A model generated the notes under the pieces. That model worked only from the letters and a program-made list of their open reading frames with translations. It did no database searches and was not told the origin of the DNA. Of a stretch of DNA of 59,367 nucleotides, positions 7,390 to 16,742 are shown in pieces. This DNA comes from Gammaproteobacteria bacterium. GTDB taxonomy: Bacteria > Pseudomonadota > Gammaproteobacteria > Pseudomonadales > Azotimanducaceae. The stretch lies in the NCBI GenBank assembly GCA_012960535.1, contig DUBB01000049.1, positions 1-59,367 of the forward strand. Direction: 5' to 3'. How positions within the stretch are numbered: position 1 is the stretch's first letter; each line of letters begins with the position of its first letter. Position numbers and translations under genes: made by a program.

Positions 7390-9696
7390 TCACCCGTATA
7401 TTCTTTTATCAAACCTGATTAACAAATTCGGGAATAATAAAAAATCTATCACCAGGGCCAACAAAAAGGCGATCGAAGAAAATCTTGCAAAGTCATGGAG
7501 CGGGAGAAACGAAAGTGTGTTGAGCACCAAGAAACCAGCACAAAGAACCATAGCCATAATAATAAGCGCAAAACCCACCGTCTCAAAGGCATAGATGACA
7601 GCGTCTTCCGGCCCTAATTTCATATCCGTCCTGGCAAGATTATACTTGCTCAAAAGGTGAACGGTGAAATCGACAACAATGCCCAAGGTCGATCCCATAC
7701 CAATGGCGACCATAAAGCTGACTTTTTCGAACACAAGTGCCCAAACCCCGAATGCCACGGCTATCGGCAAGATATTAGGGAAAACTGACAGTAACGAAAA
7801 CAATGCAGACTTAAAAAACAGACCCAATATAACAGTGATTAAAACAATTCCAATTAGCAAGCCGGTCAACATTTGGTTGATGACTATGCCGCCGAGATAG
7901 GCGTAGACTACGCGAAAGCTAGATGGTAGAGAAATCAATTCGGCCAAGCCACTGTGCTTCAAATAAGCGGCAACTTCAGATTCAAATTCCAGATATTCGT
8001 TTGAACTCATATTCTTGAGAGACGCTGAAATTTTGGTCGAGCGTCGGTCTTGACTGATCGAGCTGTTTAAATCCAAGCCGAAGGGCAAAGACATCTCGTA
8101 GAAAAACAGATATTGAGCAGAAAGCTCACGGCTTTCGGGTATCGTATACCAGACGGGATCATCGCCATGCATACTTTTATTCAACGTTTTCATGGTATTG
8201 GCTAATGAAGTGACGTGGATGACGGCCTTCTGATCCTCCAACCATTTGGTGAATTGGTCAATCTTTGCCAGAAACGCCGGATCGGAGATTGAGTCTGAGT
8301 CACTCGTCGCTAGAAAACTCACTGGGAAAGTACCACCCAATTTATGATCGAGCCAGATGGTATCCTTTGCAAAGCTTGAATAATTCTCAGAGTACATCTG
8401 GGTAGGATCATCATCCATTCTGTTTAGCGGAATACACAGTATAAGTAAGACGGAAACTGCAGGAACAGCCCAAAATATAGTCCTGGCGTTACTGATACTA
8501 AATCTGGCTATATTTTTAGCAAATTTCGTCTGAGACTGCGTTCTTTTCGGTGCCTTCAGAGTAAAGAAAGAAATTAAGGGGGCTAAAAACAATATGGTGA
8601 ATATAAATGCCAGCGAGACTCCAATCGCGACGCCGTTGCCCACTAGCCTCAAAGGATAAACTTCGGTTAGATTAAGGCAAAGAAAACCGATGGAAGTTGT
8701 CAAGGTAGTCAAAAACAGGGGTTGTAGATTTAGGCTCAGACTCCTAATCATCGATTCTTTGCTGGAATACCCGTCTTCGACATTCTGAAAGTAAATGCTG
8801 AAGACATGCACACAATCCGCCAGGGCAAGTGTGGTTATCAATATTGGTATGGTAATAACAAGTTGATTGAGCACTGCCTCCAGGTGACCCATACTGCCAA
8901 AAGCTGACAGTAAACTCATAAAAACAACAGATATTGCCCCGATAATCGCCGCCACACTCCGTAATAGAACAAAAACCGAAGCAAATATCAGTAGCAGCAT
9001 AGCCGGCATTACGATGGGAACTTCTGATTTGATTAATCTGGGGCTCAGGTACTCTATATACGGTATACCCACTAGCCGAATATCTAGCTCGGGGTTGGAT
9101 AACCGCACCTCATCTAAATAGTTCAATAAATAGGTGAAGGTCTCAGTTAACGCCGCTTCCTGATCGACCAGGGGTGGGTCCAAAGTAATGCTAATGATCG
9201 TCGTCTTTTTGTCTTTTGAGATAAGCGATCCAAAAATCGCCTTCTCTGACTCAACCGCTTTAGCCCTCTGTTGTATCAGTGCTTCATCGAGATCGAGGGC
9301 ATTTTCAATGAATGGTTCAACCATCACGTCATCGTCAACCGACCTGACGTAAGAGTAGTTAGTGATTGAATCCGTTCTCACCGAATGGGGTATAGTCCAG
9401 GCCTTCTCGGTCATCGTCTCCAGAACGTCCAGCGTACGTCGAGTAAACACGGATTTATCCGTGGTATTTACTGCAATCACAACGTTCTCGGTTGGAATAA
9501 ATGTCTCGTCAATGTATCTGGCCAGTTGAGCCGTACTATTGTTTTCCGGAAACATATTTTCAATATCCGGATTAAACGTGAGCTTCGGTAATCCCTGTAC
9601 ACAAACCAGAAGAACAACCAAGCAACCGATCATTGAGAAAACCCGCTTCTCAATAATCAACTGGGACAGGTAAGTCGAATTAAAGAATTTGCTCAT
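7390..9696 (-). CDS. RND/MMPL-family inner-membrane transporter
   Basis: 768 residues with the classic two-fold RND layout. One helix lies near 18-37, then a large periplasmic loop (to about 215), a cluster of five helices (about 215-370) and another helix near 410. A second periplasmic loop runs to about 620 and a final helix cluster to 760. Conserved acidic residues appear in the helices (LALADCVHVFS; GIVVDFTVHLLSKYN), typical of proton-driven MMPL/HpnN-like exporters of lipids or other hydrophobic compounds. No membrane-fusion partner or outer-membrane channel is adjacent, so it probably acts alone like HpnN/MmpL. The ATG at 9696 has a weak ribosome site. The substrate is unknown. Confidence 0.88.
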   Translation of the reverse strand: MSKFFNSTYLSQLIIEKRVFSMIGCLVVLLVCVQGLPKLTFNPDIENMFPENNSTAQLARYIDETFIPTENVVIAVNTTDKSVFTRRTLDVLETMTEKAWTIPHSVRTDSITNYSYVRSVDDDVMVEPFIENALDLDEALIQQRAKAVESEKAIFGSLISKDKKTTIISITLDPPLVDQEAALTETFTYLLNYLDEVRLSNPELDIRLVGIPYIEYLSPRLIKSEVPIVMPAMLLLIFASVFVLLRSVAAIIGAISVVFMSLLSAFGSMGHLEAVLNQLVITIPILITTLALADCVHVFSIYFQNVEDGYSSKESMIRSLSLNLQPLFLTTLTTSIGFLCLNLTEVYPLRLVGNGVAIGVSLAFIFTILFLAPLISFFTLKAPKRTQSQTKFAKNIARFSISNARTIFWAVPAVSVLLILCIPLNRMDDDPTQMYSENYSSFAKDTIWLDHKLGGTFPVSFLATSDSDSISDPAFLAKIDQFTKWLEDQKAVIHVTSLANTMKTLNKSMHGDDPVWYTIPESRELSAQYLFFYEMSLPFGLDLNSSISQDRRSTKISASLKNMSSNEYLEFESEVAAYLKHSGLAELISLPSSFRVVYAYLGGIVINQMLTGLLIGIVLITVILGLFFKSALFSLLSVFPNILPIAVAFGVWALVFEKVSFMVAIGMGSTLGIVVDFTVHLLSKYNLARTDMKLGPEDAVIYAFETVGFALIIMAMVLCAGFLVLNTLSFLPLHDFARFSSIAFLLALVIDFLLFPNLLIRFDKRIYG

Positions 9697-10015
9697 AAAT
9701 CAGTTTCCCGGGCATAGTAAGAATAAACCACGTTTTATACGGGATTGCGAATTACCTTCCTAGCTTTTGACCGGCCTTTGGATTCAGAACTGGATTAACC
9801 TCGGTTTTAATACAACGAACTTTGCTGCAGATTTAGCCAAAACCCGGTATCTTGGGCCGGTTACTATTCTTTGAGGGTATAGAAAACTTAACGCTGAAGC
9901 GGTGCGCGCGAGCCAGAACCTTTGAGGGCTGGTTCGACCGGCAGTTGCCTATGCTCGGGGAAAACGGATAGGCTACGGAAACCATTGACTTCATCACTAA
10001 AAAGGAAACGATGAG
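9697..10015. other. divergent intergenic region
   Basis: About 320 bases between the divergent transporter and VOC genes. It must carry both promoters, but I see no convincing operator palindrome or hairpin. Confidence 0.4.
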
Positions 10016-10408
10016 ATGCTGAATCACGTCATGATCGGTTCAAACGATATCGACAGAACAAAAAATTTCTATAACGCTGTACTAGCGATCCTGGGAGCGG
10101 GAGCCCCCATGGCGCATGTGAATGAAACAGGACAAACTCGCCTTTTTTATATTCATGATGGCTCTACCTTTAGCATTAGCGAGCCCATCAATGGGGAACC
10201 CGTCAGTATTGCCAACGGCTCTACCATCGGCTTTGTCTGCGATTCACCAGAGCAGGTGAAAGCGTTCCACGATGCCGCCATCGCCAACGGAGGTATCAGC
10301 GTGGAAGATCCTCCCGGCCCTCGGGATGGCACGATGGGCGTGATGCATCTGTGTTATTTCCTGGACCCAGACGGCCACAAAATTTGCGGCATCCATCGAC
10401 CAGCCTAA
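10016..10408 (+). CDS. VOC (glyoxalase/dioxygenase fold) family protein
   Basis: 130 residues, a single vicinal-oxygen-chelate domain of two beta-alpha-beta-beta-beta units. The start LNHVMIGSNDIDRTKNFYNAVL gives the first metal-ligand His, and the C-terminal FLDPDGHKICGIHRP is the usual closing motif with the second ligand region. Such small VOC proteins act on glutathione adducts, antibiotics or unknown metabolites; no substrate can be given. The start has an AAGGAAACG ribosome site 8-9 bases upstream. The gene is divergent from the transporter at 7390-9696. Confidence 0.88.
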   Translation: MLNHVMIGSNDIDRTKNFYNAVLAILGAGAPMAHVNETGQTRLFYIHDGSTFSISEPINGEPVSIANGSTIGFVCDSPEQVKAFHDAAIANGGISVEDPPGPRDGTMGVMHLCYFLDPDGHKICGIHRPA

Positions 10409-10787
10409 GCCTGGTGACCGGCACCTGCAGAAAATGCTCTTTGCACTTCTGTAGTCGAACGGATCGGCATGAAATTTGTCAAACAGATTCAATATCCAGA
10501 CGAGCAAGCGCTTACCAGTTTTACGTCATCTAAAGCTGGGCTTGGCGCTGCGCCTAGTTGCCGATAAAAATCCGGTTCAGGTGATGAAAAATGCGCCTGG
10601 ATTTCGTTGGGCCACCCTCTCTCGTGCCAGAATGGCCATGCCAGAGGGTAGGATGATGCAAGGCATTCCTGCGTCAGAAAAACCGTGTCGACCGTTCGCT
10701 ACGCATCTCCAGTCAGACTTGCGCCGCTGAGGGCGCACGAATTTCCGGTAATTTATGAGGTCAGAAAATAAGCGCTAGTGGTTGTTA
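10409..10787. other. intergenic region between convergent genes
   Basis: About 380 bases between the ends of the VOC and MFS genes. Short open frames exist but none has a plausible ribosome site or a recognisable motif. I see no clear terminator. Confidence 0.4.
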
Positions 10788-12221
10788 TCAACCACCACCG
10801 GTGATCGCCGCGCGAATTCGACTGTGTTCTGCGCGCGATAGATCATAAAAACTTGCCGCGACTACAGTAACGCCGATCATCAGCAGAACACCAGGCCCCA
10901 TCGCCATGGCGAGGGTCCGCAGAGATTCGGGATTAATCGTCTCCACCGTTGCGTTGCGTTGAATTCCCGCCAGATCTACTACGATCCCGGAGACCACAAT
11001 ACCAAAGCCACCAATCGCCTTGGCCGCAAACGATGAAGCAGCAAAATAGATACCTTCGTTTCTGCTGCCGTGTTTTTCCTCATGCTGGTCGGTAATGTCA
11101 GCGATCATCGAACCTATCATGACGGTCAGAACGCCGATACCCATGCTGCAAATGGCGTTGGACGTCATCACAAGATAAAACAATAAAGGGTCGCCTGGTT
11201 TCGGGAAAAGCTCTAACAGGCTTAGGATGATAGGCAAAGTATTCCAGAGGGCATACCAGATGAGCCCACCCATCAGCAAAGTCTTCTTTTCCTGAAAGAT
11301 GCGCCCCAATGGCGCTGCCAGCCCCGCACCCAGAAAACTGCCCAGAATAGAGGCTGGGAAACTGAGCCCGATCAGCTCCAGACTGAATTCAAAGTAAAGG
11401 GTACCCAGATAAATCGACAAGGCTGAAACCATACCCATGGTCATACCAAAAAGCACAGCAGTTAGAACAACCGCCTTAAACGATCGCAACGCGAAAGCCA
11501 TACCTGCCTCACGCATCACCTGCCGCAAACTAAAGCGATGGCCGTTGGGGTTGGCCTGGGGCAAATACGGAATGTAGCTATGTGTTCCATAGGCTGTCAA
11601 AAGAACACCGATGAAAATGACAATAGAGAACATCCCCGCGAATCTTGGATAGGCTGCGGGGTTTAACTGGCCATTCGGGTATTCAGGCGTCGCCCCGAAA
11701 AATATCTGCAAACCGATCAGGAATACCATCAATGTACCAACGGACTGCAACACTGATCGAAGCGACGACAACAATGTCCTCTCGTGATAGTCGGTAGAAA
11801 GTTCAGCTGTAAGCGACGTGTGCGGAATAGAATAGACTGACTGTGTCGTTCGAGTCAGCACCGAGAACACGACCAGCCAGATAAACACCTGCGTTTCGGT
11901 AAGGCCCTCAGGCGGCGAAAACAAAAAGTAAAAACAGAGCGCAAAAGGTGCTGCAGCGGCATACATAAACGGATGCCGCCTGCCCCAACGATGGCGGACG
12001 CCATCGGACCAGGAGCCAATGACTGGATCACTGACCGCATCGACCAATAGCGCGACAACAATCGCCAGACTGGCCAGAAACCCAGATAAGCCCAATACCT
12101 GATTGTAGAAAAACAGCAGGAAAAACCCGAAGGCCGTTGACTGCACGCCTTCAGGTATTTGTCCCGCAGCGAACATAAGCCGCACTCGCCAGGTTAATGT
12201 TCCGGCTGCCGGGGTGGTCAC
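10788..12221 (-). CDS. MFS transporter of the GPH (glycoside-pentoside-hexuronide:cation) type
   Basis: 477 residues with about 12 hydrophobic helices. The motif DAVSDPVIGSWSDGVRHRWG then RRHPFM (about 61-87) is the diagnostic GPH/MelB loop 2-3 signature: D-P-x-x-G-x-x-S-D with R-x-G-R-R-R/H-P. Such carriers import sugars or related solutes with Na+ or H+. It starts with GTG at 12221, supported by a GGGGGAAG ribosome site; the preceding bases contain no better ATG. It is monocistronic as far as can be seen. The substrate is not predictable from the sequence. Confidence 0.88.
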   Translation of the reverse strand: MTTPAAGTLTWRVRLMFAAGQIPEGVQSTAFGFFLLFFYNQVLGLSGFLASLAIVVALLVDAVSDPVIGSWSDGVRHRWGRRHPFMYAAAAPFALCFYFLFSPPEGLTETQVFIWLVVFSVLTRTTQSVYSIPHTSLTAELSTDYHERTLLSSLRSVLQSVGTLMVFLIGLQIFFGATPEYPNGQLNPAAYPRFAGMFSIVIFIGVLLTAYGTHSYIPYLPQANPNGHRFSLRQVMREAGMAFALRSFKAVVLTAVLFGMTMGMVSALSIYLGTLYFEFSLELIGLSFPASILGSFLGAGLAAPLGRIFQEKKTLLMGGLIWYALWNTLPIILSLLELFPKPGDPLLFYLVMTSNAICSMGIGVLTVMIGSMIADITDQHEEKHGSRNEGIYFAASSFAAKAIGGFGIVVSGIVVDLAGIQRNATVETINPESLRTLAMAMGPGVLLMIGVTVVAASFYDLSRAEHSRIRAAITGGG

Positions 12222-12573
12222 AGGCTTCCCCCTTACTCAGTTACAACTAGTCAGGCGAGTATCGAGAACTGCCCTGAGTCGTCCAGTTTAAAGTGTTACT
12301 GCAAAGAAGCTGTCACTGGTTTTACAAAAAACATCGGCTCAACGACTTCAGCAGCGCTCCAAGACCATAACTCACAGTGTTCTACGAATGCAAAATTATC
12401 GATACTCGTTGTAGGCCGAATCTCGTTAGCTGAGCGAGACTAGGAACTATAAAATCTGGTCAATACTTTCAAATGCTCCTAGGTCATCGATAAAGCTACT
12501 TTGAACGAGGGTGGTGGTACTTTCGGGCAATTCAGGGAACGTGGTTCAGTCGTTCTATTCCCGTTTTCCAGCA
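12222..12573. other. intergenic region, nothing recognised
   Basis: About 350 bases upstream of the MFS gene and downstream of the NTF2-like gene. It presumably holds the MFS promoter. No coding motif or repeat is evident. Confidence 0.4.
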
Positions 12574-13053
12574 TCAGTCTTCAAAATCCGAAACTTGTGT
12601 TTTATGAACCCCTCCATAACTAGCTGGAGAATAATGGGCACTTCTTAAAACCCAACTACCACTTTCTTTCACCCAGTTCATTGTCACTCTAGTTCGGTAA
12701 TCGCTCATGGAGTCACCGCTGCCGACCATGCCTTCTGAGTAAAACCTTACATGAACCACGTCATCGGCAATGGCGGTTGCTTCAGGATAAAAATAGTGGG
12801 TAAATGCATCACCACTCTTTTCCCAATATGCAATGGTCTGTCTGACCTCTGGCTTGTGGAAACTACCATCAGAGTTAGTATCTAAGGTTCCGACTTTACT
12901 AGACAAAGCAATAACCGTTTTAAAGTCCCTGCTATTTCGTGCATCCATATAAGCTGATAAAACCTTCAAGACCTCTGCTTCACTTGAGTCAGCAAAGCTA
13001 AAAGTGCTCATACTCATCATCGCTACCACACAGACTAATTTTAACTTACCCAT
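12574..13053 (-). CDS. exported NTF2/SnoaL-like protein
   Basis: 159 residues. A signal peptide (GKLKLVCVVAMMSMSTFSFA) should be cleaved before DSSEAEVLK. The mature part has the SnoaL/NTF2-like cone layout: an amphipathic first helix (EVLKVLSAYMDARNSRDF), central strands, and a closing VTMNWVKESGSWVLRSAHYSP, the usual final strand pattern W-x-x-x-x-x-H-x-S. The function is unknown; this fold serves as ligand-binding or catalytic domain. A strong AAGGGGCAGG ribosome site precedes ATG 13053. It resembles the exported proteins at 13527-14009 and 25929-26414 in fold and size but is more distant from them than they are from each other. Confidence 0.75.
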   Translation of the reverse strand: MGKLKLVCVVAMMSMSTFSFADSSEAEVLKVLSAYMDARNSRDFKTVIALSSKVGTLDTNSDGSFHKPEVRQTIAYWEKSGDAFTHYFYPEATAIADDVVHVRFYSEGMVGSGDSMSDYRTRVTMNWVKESGSWVLRSAHYSPASYGGVHKTQVSDFED

Positions 13054-13526
13054 ACCTGCCCCTTATATTGAAAATTAATATGACACGCATAAATTAAGAC
13101 AGCTATATCATTAAGGTGGCACAGCGCACCAGTAGATCTCTACATGGTTTGTCAGAAATGCACATAAGATAAACTGATGGTCAACCGTCGCAAAAAAATT
13201 ATTTTTGCTGCGAGCCACCTTAGGAATGCAGAGCATGCTCAAACTAGCGCAATCATCTCTCGTATCCAGCCAAAAGTATCTATCCACGATCACGGTTAAT
13301 CAACCTTAGTTCGATTTTGGTTTTCTGTTTGGTTAACGCAGCAAAGAGAGGATGGACTCATCAGTTAACACCGAAGATCAAAGCAGAGTTAAAGCCGTGG
13401 CTGGGTTGAACAAGGCTCTACAAGGTGCTCCAAAAATTTCATATTGACAATGATCTACTTAAGGAGGAAAGTTAATCTCTAAGGTAAATAAATCTAAAAA
13501 AAAATAACTGTGACGGAGACAAAATT
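13054..13526. other. divergent intergenic region, nothing recognised
   Basis: About 470 bases between two divergent exported NTF2-like genes. A strong TAAGGAGGAAAG motif near 13460 is not followed by a start codon at usable distance, so it may be a vestige of a lost reading frame. No other feature is seen. Confidence 0.4.
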
Positions 13527-14009
13527 ATGTTGCATCTTGAACGAAGTAGCCGCCTTTCCACATTGATTATAGTACTGGCCGGATTGATCTTTACACCAAA
13601 TATCTTTGCCGATGATGCGGACGATGTAATGGCGATCGTTTACCAATACGGCGATTCAGAAAATGACCTGCCGGCCCAGGCGAAGCTGATGAGATCGGAT
13701 CGCGTCTATATTAGTCAAGGATTGCGTCAAACCGACCAGGCGAAAAACATGGCCAATCAGATTGCCGTTAGTAAGGCGAGAGACGCTCTGAACGGTGGAG
13801 AAACGAAGATTACTACGACCATCGAAGGAGCCGTAGTCTCTATTCACGGCGACGTTGCAGTCGCCAGTTTCGTGCGATGGTTTACTTTCTTTCCGCACAA
13901 CCAGGCACCAAATACGGCCGCACCGGCATGGGTTACGCTCGTCCTGATCAAAGAAGGTTCCAGTTGGCTGATCAAGCACACCCACCAGTCACCGGTCGGC
14001 AGTAACTAG
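13527..14009 (+). CDS. exported NTF2-like protein (paralogue of 25929-26414)
   Basis: 160 residues. The N-terminal hydrophobic stretch (STLIIVLAGLIFTPNIFA) is a signal peptide ending before DDADDV. The mature domain is about 130 residues and aligns along its length with the protein at 25929-26414. Shared landmarks are AKLMxSDRxxIS (helix to first strand), a central TxxExxxVxxxGDxAVxSF block and the closing LIKHTHQSP against WKIVHTHLSP. The role is unknown, probably a periplasmic ligand-binding or enzyme-like protein. The start is fixed by a CGGAG ribosome site 9 bases upstream. A clean terminator follows at 14018-14054. Confidence 0.75.
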   Translation: MLHLERSSRLSTLIIVLAGLIFTPNIFADDADDVMAIVYQYGDSENDLPAQAKLMRSDRVYISQGLRQTDQAKNMANQIAVSKARDALNGGETKITTTIEGAVVSIHGDVAVASFVRWFTFFPHNQAPNTAAPAWVTLVLIKEGSSWLIKHTHQSPVGSN

Positions 14010-14017
14010 AGGTTGAT

Positions 14018-14054
14018 TTGCGGCCGGGTTAGGCTGGCCGCAATCCACTTTTTT
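14018..14054 (+). terminator. rho-independent-type terminator
   Basis: TTGCGGCC and GGCCGCAA form a perfect 8-bp stem around a 10-base loop (14018-14043). A run of six T follows after TCCAC (14049-14054). It lies 9 bases past the stop of the NTF2-like gene. Confidence 0.75.
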
Positions 14055-14436
14055 AAGCAGCCCGGCAATATCCTTCTGCTGGGCTTGCTTGGGTTTCGCG
14101 GGTATCGAAAATGAGCGAATGCGTTTTCAATGGGTCACCGTAACACACCCAATGAGTTCTGCGCCAATGATCACTAGCAGCAAAATACAGGTATAGCGCT
14201 GCCCAAGCTTGCTATGTGTCTCGGGCACCCGCAGACAGGATCAACAAGCCTCAGCAGAGGCATTACAAAAGTACGCCTGTCGAACACAGCTTCTTATTCT
14301 ATTTAAAACTGTTTCATGAATCAGGGCGCTATCGGTCAAACCTGGGTTTGACGACTTACTGTGCAAAAGCACCGGATTAGAATGTAATATTACTGTTTTC
14401 CACGCCATTAAAAATGAGTTATAAAGGAACCGCAAT
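14055..14436. other. intergenic region with dispersed-repeat copy C
   Basis: About 380 bases. An imperfect second hairpin (AAGCAGCCC ... GGGCTTGCTT) follows the terminator. The diverged repeat copy lies at about 14180-14265. Nothing else is recognised. Confidence 0.4.
14180..14265. repeat. dispersed intergenic repeat, copy C
   Basis: GCTATGTGTCTCGGGCACC then CGCAGACAGG resembles copy B's GCTGTGTGGCTCAGGCACC then TGCGGGCAAGG; mismatches are mostly transitions. ACAGGTATAG lies upstream, as in copies A and B. Confidence 0.35.
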
Positions 14437-14781
14437 ATGGCCAGATATTTTACAAAAGACACACTATCCTGGGAAGCATCGACGGTCCTGGGCGGAACAG
14501 TTATGAATAAAAGCGTCGTTTGGGAAGGTGACCATGACACCCGCTCAGCTTTTTTTAGAATGCCGAAAGGCATGAGTATCCCAACACATACCCATCCCAA
14601 GTGGGTACAGGTAATGGTGCTGCAAGGCGAAATGGAAGTTAAAGCTGATAAAGAAGGCAGCGTGCGCATTTCGCAGGGCGGCTGTTATTTCGTTGAACCA
14701 GGTGACACCCACATGGAAACAGCCACCGAAGACACTTTGGTGCTGGTTACCCAAGGCGAGGACCGCCCTGATTTTCTCTGA
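14437..14781 (+). CDS. small single-domain cupin
   Basis: 114 residues, cytoplasmic (no signal peptide). It has both cupin boxes: motif 1 PTHTHPKWVQVMVLQGEMEV, with His ligands in HTH and Glu in GEMEV, and motif 2 GGCYFVEPGDTHMETA, with Pro-Gly-Asp and the last His. These residues would bind one metal ion. Similar proteins are annotated as ChrR-like or quercetinase-like cupins; the substrate is unknown. The AAAGGA ribosome site lies upstream of ATG 14437. It converges on the flavoenzyme gene ending at 14841. Confidence 0.87.
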   Translation: MARYFTKDTLSWEASTVLGGTVMNKSVVWEGDHDTRSAFFRMPKGMSIPTHTHPKWVQVMVLQGEMEVKADKEGSVRISQGGCYFVEPGDTHMETATEDTLVLVTQGEDRPDFL

Positions 14782-14840
14782 TGAAGAACCCGACTGTGCG
14801 TATCTGTGCTTATCTGTGCCCAGCCCTTTCTCCCTGTCGT

Positions 14841-16736
14841 TCATCCTCTGTGTTTGGTTCCTGCTCCCTGTAGTTCTCCTACCGCTCGGTAGGCCGCATC
14901 GATCGCGGCCTGTACATAGGCGTAAGCCTCAGAGTCGGAGTTAGCAATACTGATCCGGCCAAAAGACTTGCGACCCATTTCATGAGGCGCCTGCCCCTTT
15001 TTCCAGTCGGGGTCGTAGAGATCCATGTATTCATAGGCGTAACCGTGGGACCAGCGGTTTAAGGTAATTTCTGCGATGTCACGTTCTGCATCAAAACCAT
15101 GGTTGCCAAACATACCGGTAAGCTGCTCGCGGATCGCCTCCTCGTAGTCGGAAAATGAGGTCGTAAGGAGTCTGTACCTGCCCAAACGAAAGAGGTCGCG
15201 CCCCGACTGACTACCGTCACCCTTCGGCGCAGGCATATGCCCCATAAACATCACCATGGGGTCCTGCGGCCCGGTTGGCGGTCGATAGGCACCCAATGCC
15301 ACTGGCGGTGCGTGAGCGACCAATTCAAAGAAGCTGCCGGGGCACTGATACACTGATGCACCCCCTTGTCGGGCGGCGCGGCCGTTTTTCAGCACAACAT
15401 TCGCCCACACAAACGGTACCTTAACTCCATAAACCAGGCTTTCCTTTTGCGCCTGGGGCAACTCTGGACAGAGATGTGGAATCATGCCGTTATAGCCGGC
15501 GAGGATACAATGCCTGCCCTTCACTTTGAATGCCTTGCCACCACTGACGTAGCTCACATCAACCCCATCACTGTCCTGATTGGCAACGTTAACGGCGGTA
15601 CTGTTTAGCCGCACGCGAACCGGCGACGACCCACGATCGAGCTGTGAGTAGTCAAAACGCGCTGCAATAAGATCCTGCATTGTATTCCCCGGTGCCACTG
15701 CAGGAATGAGCTTGCGTACCAACAGCCGCGCCACCGAGGCATTGCCATCGGGAAACATAGGGTAACGATAGGCGTTGGGGTTTTCTTCAACATTTGGCTG
15801 CGTCACTGAATCGGGCAACCCCAGAGCGTGTAAACCCGGCGCACCGAGCCCTAGCGCCTCCATGATTGAAACGCTCTCAATACCGACGCCATAAATCGCG
15901 CTCGCCCAGGGCTCCGTGAGCTTGCTGCCTCTTCTGGAAAGCCCGACCCTGTCGCATAGGAAGCTTGCGTAACTGTGGCTGCGAAGATAGCGATCTTTGT
16001 CCTGCAGGGGTATATCAGCTAGGTAATCTTTCTCGCCACCAATCAGGCTGATCAGCTTGGCCTTATCGTCGGTTGGCAGGTTCAACGATCCGATCATCGC
16101 GCGGTAGTCACCTGCTCCAGCAAACACGCCCCCCCAGGGGTTACCAACAATCTGATGCTCACCGTACAAATCTTCCCCCAAATACAGCCCAAAGGGCGCC
16201 CCGCCATTGGACAAGGCATAGTCCGATGCCCCTGCGTCTTCCAGGGCTTTGAAGTCAACGCCGATCTCCTGCAGAAGCTGGTGAGCGGCGGGACTCATGG
16301 CGCTCTGCTCCAAGTTGATGCTGCCGCCAAAACTGAGCAACATTTTTCCATCTACACGAAATTCATTACGCTTGGCATGGCCACCAAAGTCATCATGGTT
16401 ATCCAGCACAAGGATTTTCGCGTCTGGGCCCATCCGTTTTCTATAAAGGTAGGCTGCAGCCAAACCACTGATACCACCGCCGACAATAACCAGGTCGTAG
16501 ACATCGTCCACCCGCTGGTACCGGGCTGGACGGCGTCCATTCATCACCAGCGCATGGGCCACCTCGAAAGAACCCTCGTGACTGCCGCGCATACCGGTGA
16601 GCAGGGGCGGATAGTAATCGGGACCCTCTTTATTCGCAGCTGCCAGGGTCAGAGACGAATACGGCGCCACAACACTAGCTGCCATGGACAGGGCAACGCC
16701 GTCCAGAAAATCACGTCGCGTAATACGGCTACTCAT
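14841..16736 (-). CDS. Tat-exported FAD amine dehydrogenase, spermidine dehydrogenase-like
   Basis: 631 residues. The twin-arginine motif ITRRDFLDG (about 5-13) and following hydrophobic stretch direct folded export. The FAD-binding Rossmann motif is YDLVIVGGGISGLAAAYLYR (about 80-99), ending in an acidic LVLDNHDDFGGHAKRNEF. That last motif is shared with SpdH-type spermidine dehydrogenases, which cleave spermidine in the periplasm and pass electrons to the respiratory chain. It is a clear full-length paralogue of the protein at 18716-20617. It is translated from ATG 16736 with a GAGGAGTG ribosome site that overlaps the end of the upstream cupin gene, so the two form an operon. The substrate assignment is by family only. 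Confidence 0.8.
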   Translation of the reverse strand: MSSRITRRDFLDGVALSMAASVVAPYSSLTLAAANKEGPDYYPPLLTGMRGSHEGSFEVAHALVMNGRRPARYQRVDDVYDLVIVGGGISGLAAAYLYRKRMGPDAKILVLDNHDDFGGHAKRNEFRVDGKMLLSFGGSINLEQSAMSPAAHQLLQEIGVDFKALEDAGASDYALSNGGAPFGLYLGEDLYGEHQIVGNPWGGVFAGAGDYRAMIGSLNLPTDDKAKLISLIGGEKDYLADIPLQDKDRYLRSHSYASFLCDRVGLSRRGSKLTEPWASAIYGVGIESVSIMEALGLGAPGLHALGLPDSVTQPNVEENPNAYRYPMFPDGNASVARLLVRKLIPAVAPGNTMQDLIAARFDYSQLDRGSSPVRVRLNSTAVNVANQDSDGVDVSYVSGGKAFKVKGRHCILAGYNGMIPHLCPELPQAQKESLVYGVKVPFVWANVVLKNGRAARQGGASVYQCPGSFFELVAHAPPVALGAYRPPTGPQDPMVMFMGHMPAPKGDGSQSGRDLFRLGRYRLLTTSFSDYEEAIREQLTGMFGNHGFDAERDIAEITLNRWSHGYAYEYMDLYDPDWKKGQAPHEMGRKSFGRISIANSDSEAYAYVQAAIDAAYRAVGELQGAGTKHRG

Positions 16737-16742
16737 AATGGT

